This document shows, piece by piece, positions 39,519 to 40,581 of a stretch of 40,581 nucleotides of DNA (position 1 is its first letter; every line of letters begins with the position of its first letter). The DNA comes from Longimicrobium sp. (GTDB lineage: Bacteria > Gemmatimonadota > Gemmatimonadetes > Longimicrobiales > Longimicrobiaceae), in assembly GCA_036389795.1 (NCBI GenBank), contig DASVWD010000071.1:1-40581 (forward strand). Direction: 5' to 3'. The notes beneath the pieces were generated by a model, which saw nothing but the letters and a program-made list of their open reading frames with translations, had not been told where the DNA came from and ran no database searches. Made by a program: the position numbers and the translations under genes.

Positions 39519-40343
39519 ATGCGCGGGACTCTCACGACCCTCACGACGATGGCGGCGATGGCCCTCACCCTGGGAGCGTGCAACGGCAGCGGGACCGCCA
39601 AGGGCGAGGCGGCCGAGCCCGCGGCGCCCACCGTGGCGGCGGAGCAGGTGCGCAGCTACCCGCACGACCCCGCGGCGTTCACGCAGGGGCTCGTCTTCCA
39701 CGACGGCCAGCTGTACGAGAGCACGGGCCGCTACGGCGAGAGCTCGCTGCGCCGGGTGCGGCTGGAGACGGGCGAGGTGCTGGAGAAGGTGGCGGTGCCC
39801 GAGCGGCACTTCGCCGAGGGGCTGGCGCTCCTGGGCGGGCGGCTCTACCAGCTCACCTGGCAGGACGGGATGGGCTTCATCTACGACGTGGGGACGCTCC
39901 GGCAGCAGGGCACCTTCCCGTACGAGGGCGAGGGGTGGGGGCTCACCACCGACGGGACGTCGCTGATCCTGAGCGACGGGTCGAACGTGCTGCGCTTCCT
40001 GGACCCGGCCACCGCGGCGGTCACGCGCACGGTGGAGGTGACCGACGGCGGCCAGCCGGTGCACCAGCTGAACGAGCTGGAGTGGGTGCGCGGCGAGGTG
40101 TGGGCGAACGTGTGGCACGACCGGCGCGTGGCCCGCATCGACCCCGAGACCGGGCGGGTGAAGGCGTGGCTGGACCTGTCGGGGCTGGTCCCCACGCCCC
40201 AGCCCACCGACAACGAGGCGGTGCTGAACGGGATCGCCTACGACCCGGCGGCCGACCGCCTGTTCGTGACGGGGAAGCTGTGGCCCACGCTCTTCGAGAT
40301 CCGCGCCCCGGGGGTGGGCGGGGGCGCGAACGCGGGGCGCTGA
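39519..40343 (+). CDS. Glutaminyl-peptide cyclotransferase, bacterial beta-propeller type (lipoprotein)
   Basis: A 274-residue lipoprotein (signal peptide with lipobox LGACNGSG) with the glutamine cyclotransferase propeller fold (Glu_cyclase_2). Family blocks are visible: YPHDPAAFTQGLVFHDGQLY, ESTGRYGESSLRRV, FAEGLALLGGRLYQLTWQD, GEGWGLTTDG, LNELEWVRGEVWANVWH and VLNGIAYDP. These enzymes turn N-terminal Gln into pyroglutamate, protecting exported proteins from aminopeptidases. GGAGG lies seven bases before the ATG, which comes two bases after the M61 stop. The membrane-anchored location matches a role on proteins just released by signal peptidase. Confidence 0.94.
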   Translation: MRGTLTTLTTMAAMALTLGACNGSGTAKGEAAEPAAPTVAAEQVRSYPHDPAAFTQGLVFHDGQLYESTGRYGESSLRRVRLETGEVLEKVAVPERHFAEGLALLGGRLYQLTWQDGMGFIYDVGTLRQQGTFPYEGEGWGLTTDGTSLILSDGSNVLRFLDPATAAVTRTVEVTDGGQPVHQLNELEWVRGEVWANVWHDRRVARIDPETGRVKAWLDLSGLVPTPQPTDNEAVLNGIAYDPAADRLFVTGKLWPTLFEIRAPGVGGGANAGR

Positions 40344-40412
40344 AACCATCGCGGGGGCCCGAGCGTACGACAACGCCGAGCAAGAACCGTCGACCCGAAC
40401 CGCCAGCTGACG

Positions 40413-40523
40413 ATGCTACTCCTCCTCCGCGCCTTCTTCAAGACGGTGGTCCTCGGCCTGATCATCAAGGTCCTGGGCCGCTTCTTCCCGATCCTCCTGC
40501 GCTTCCTCCGCCTGATGCGGTAG
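40413..40523 (+). CDS. Possible small hydrophobic amphipathic peptide (36 residues)
   Basis: A short open frame from ATG to TAG encodes MLLLLRAFFKTVVLGLIIKV followed by LGRFFPILLRFLRLMR. It is almost purely hydrophobic and basic, with no acidic residue, as in small membrane-active proteins or type I toxin-like peptides. There is no clear ribosome-binding site. The frame is open upstream to about 40342 without another good start. It resembles a real small membrane protein by composition, but conservation is unknown. Confidence 0.4.
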   Translation: MLLLLRAFFKTVVLGLIIKVLGRFFPILLRFLRLMR

Positions 40524-40562
40524 CGGGACCAGGGGTCGGCGATACAAGCTCCGCCGCCGGGC

Positions 40563-40581
40563 GCCTGCGCGAGACGCAGGC
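40563..40581 (+). terminator. Hairpin at the right window edge (possibly cut-off terminator)
   Basis: GCCTGCG and CGCAGGC enclose CGAGA at the very end of the window, 40 bases after the small open frame. Whether a U-tract follows cannot be seen. Confidence 0.4.

Overview
The window is a very GC-rich bacterial chromosome segment with GTG/TTG starts, tight GTGA/TGATG gene overlaps and many exported proteases, two ExbD proteins and a TonB-domain protein (so a Gram-negative envelope). Together with short AGTGCG arrays and CTCACGCAGAG-type inverted repeats between genes, this suggests a Gemmatimonadota bacterium close to Longimicrobium; that placement is inference from style, not a marker gene. 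No rRNA, tRNA, CRISPR array or insertion sequence was seen.

Left part (1-12.6 kb): two exbD genes, a dicarboxylate/glutamate:cation symporter, an APC amino-acid permease, a TerC-family membrane protein preceded by a clear yybP-ykoY (manganese) riboswitch with its own promoter and terminator, a secreted trypsin-like protease overlapping a small exported cysteine protein, a double-GAF histidine kinase, and an HD hydrolase/acyl-CoA thioesterase pair. A 0.7-kb gap carries a nested inverted repeat with perfect 30-bp arms.

Middle (12.6-26 kb): a degenerate Ser/Thr kinase (GFG in place of DFG) fused through a transmembrane segment to a TonB C-terminal domain, a VapBC-like toxin-antitoxin pair, a single-domain response regulator, and then the most notable locus, a compact eight-gene lasso-peptide cluster (16975-24003). 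Its order is RRE/PqqD-like B1, transglutaminase-like B2, asparagine-synthetase-like cyclase C, a 50-residue precursor A, an HPr-kinase-like protein, ABC ATPase, ABC-2 permease and a NTP_transf_5 nucleotidyltransferase. The precursor has the classic leader (Y-x-x-P-x-L ... G ... T at -2) and a predicted 32-residue core with Cys1, Asp8, Cys22 and a Gly-rich tail ending in Ser. A kinase plus a C-terminal Ser resembles the paeninodin type of C-terminally phosphorylated lasso peptide, but with a Cys1-Asp8 ring, a long tail and one possible disulfide. An AbiE-like (type IV) toxin-antitoxin operon with a palindromic operator follows on the other strand.

Right part (26-40.6 kb): acyl-CoA dehydrogenase, a Gly/Ser/Thr-repeat protein with a helical core, a substrate-binding lipoprotein coupled to a methyl-accepting chemotaxis protein, two paralogous subtilisin-like lipoproteins, an M61 peptidase, a glutaminyl-peptide cyclotransferase and a possible 36-residue hydrophobic peptide. 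A frameshifted remnant of the chemotaxis gene's 3' end lies between the two subtilases, showing that the MCP-end/subtilase segment was duplicated in tandem.
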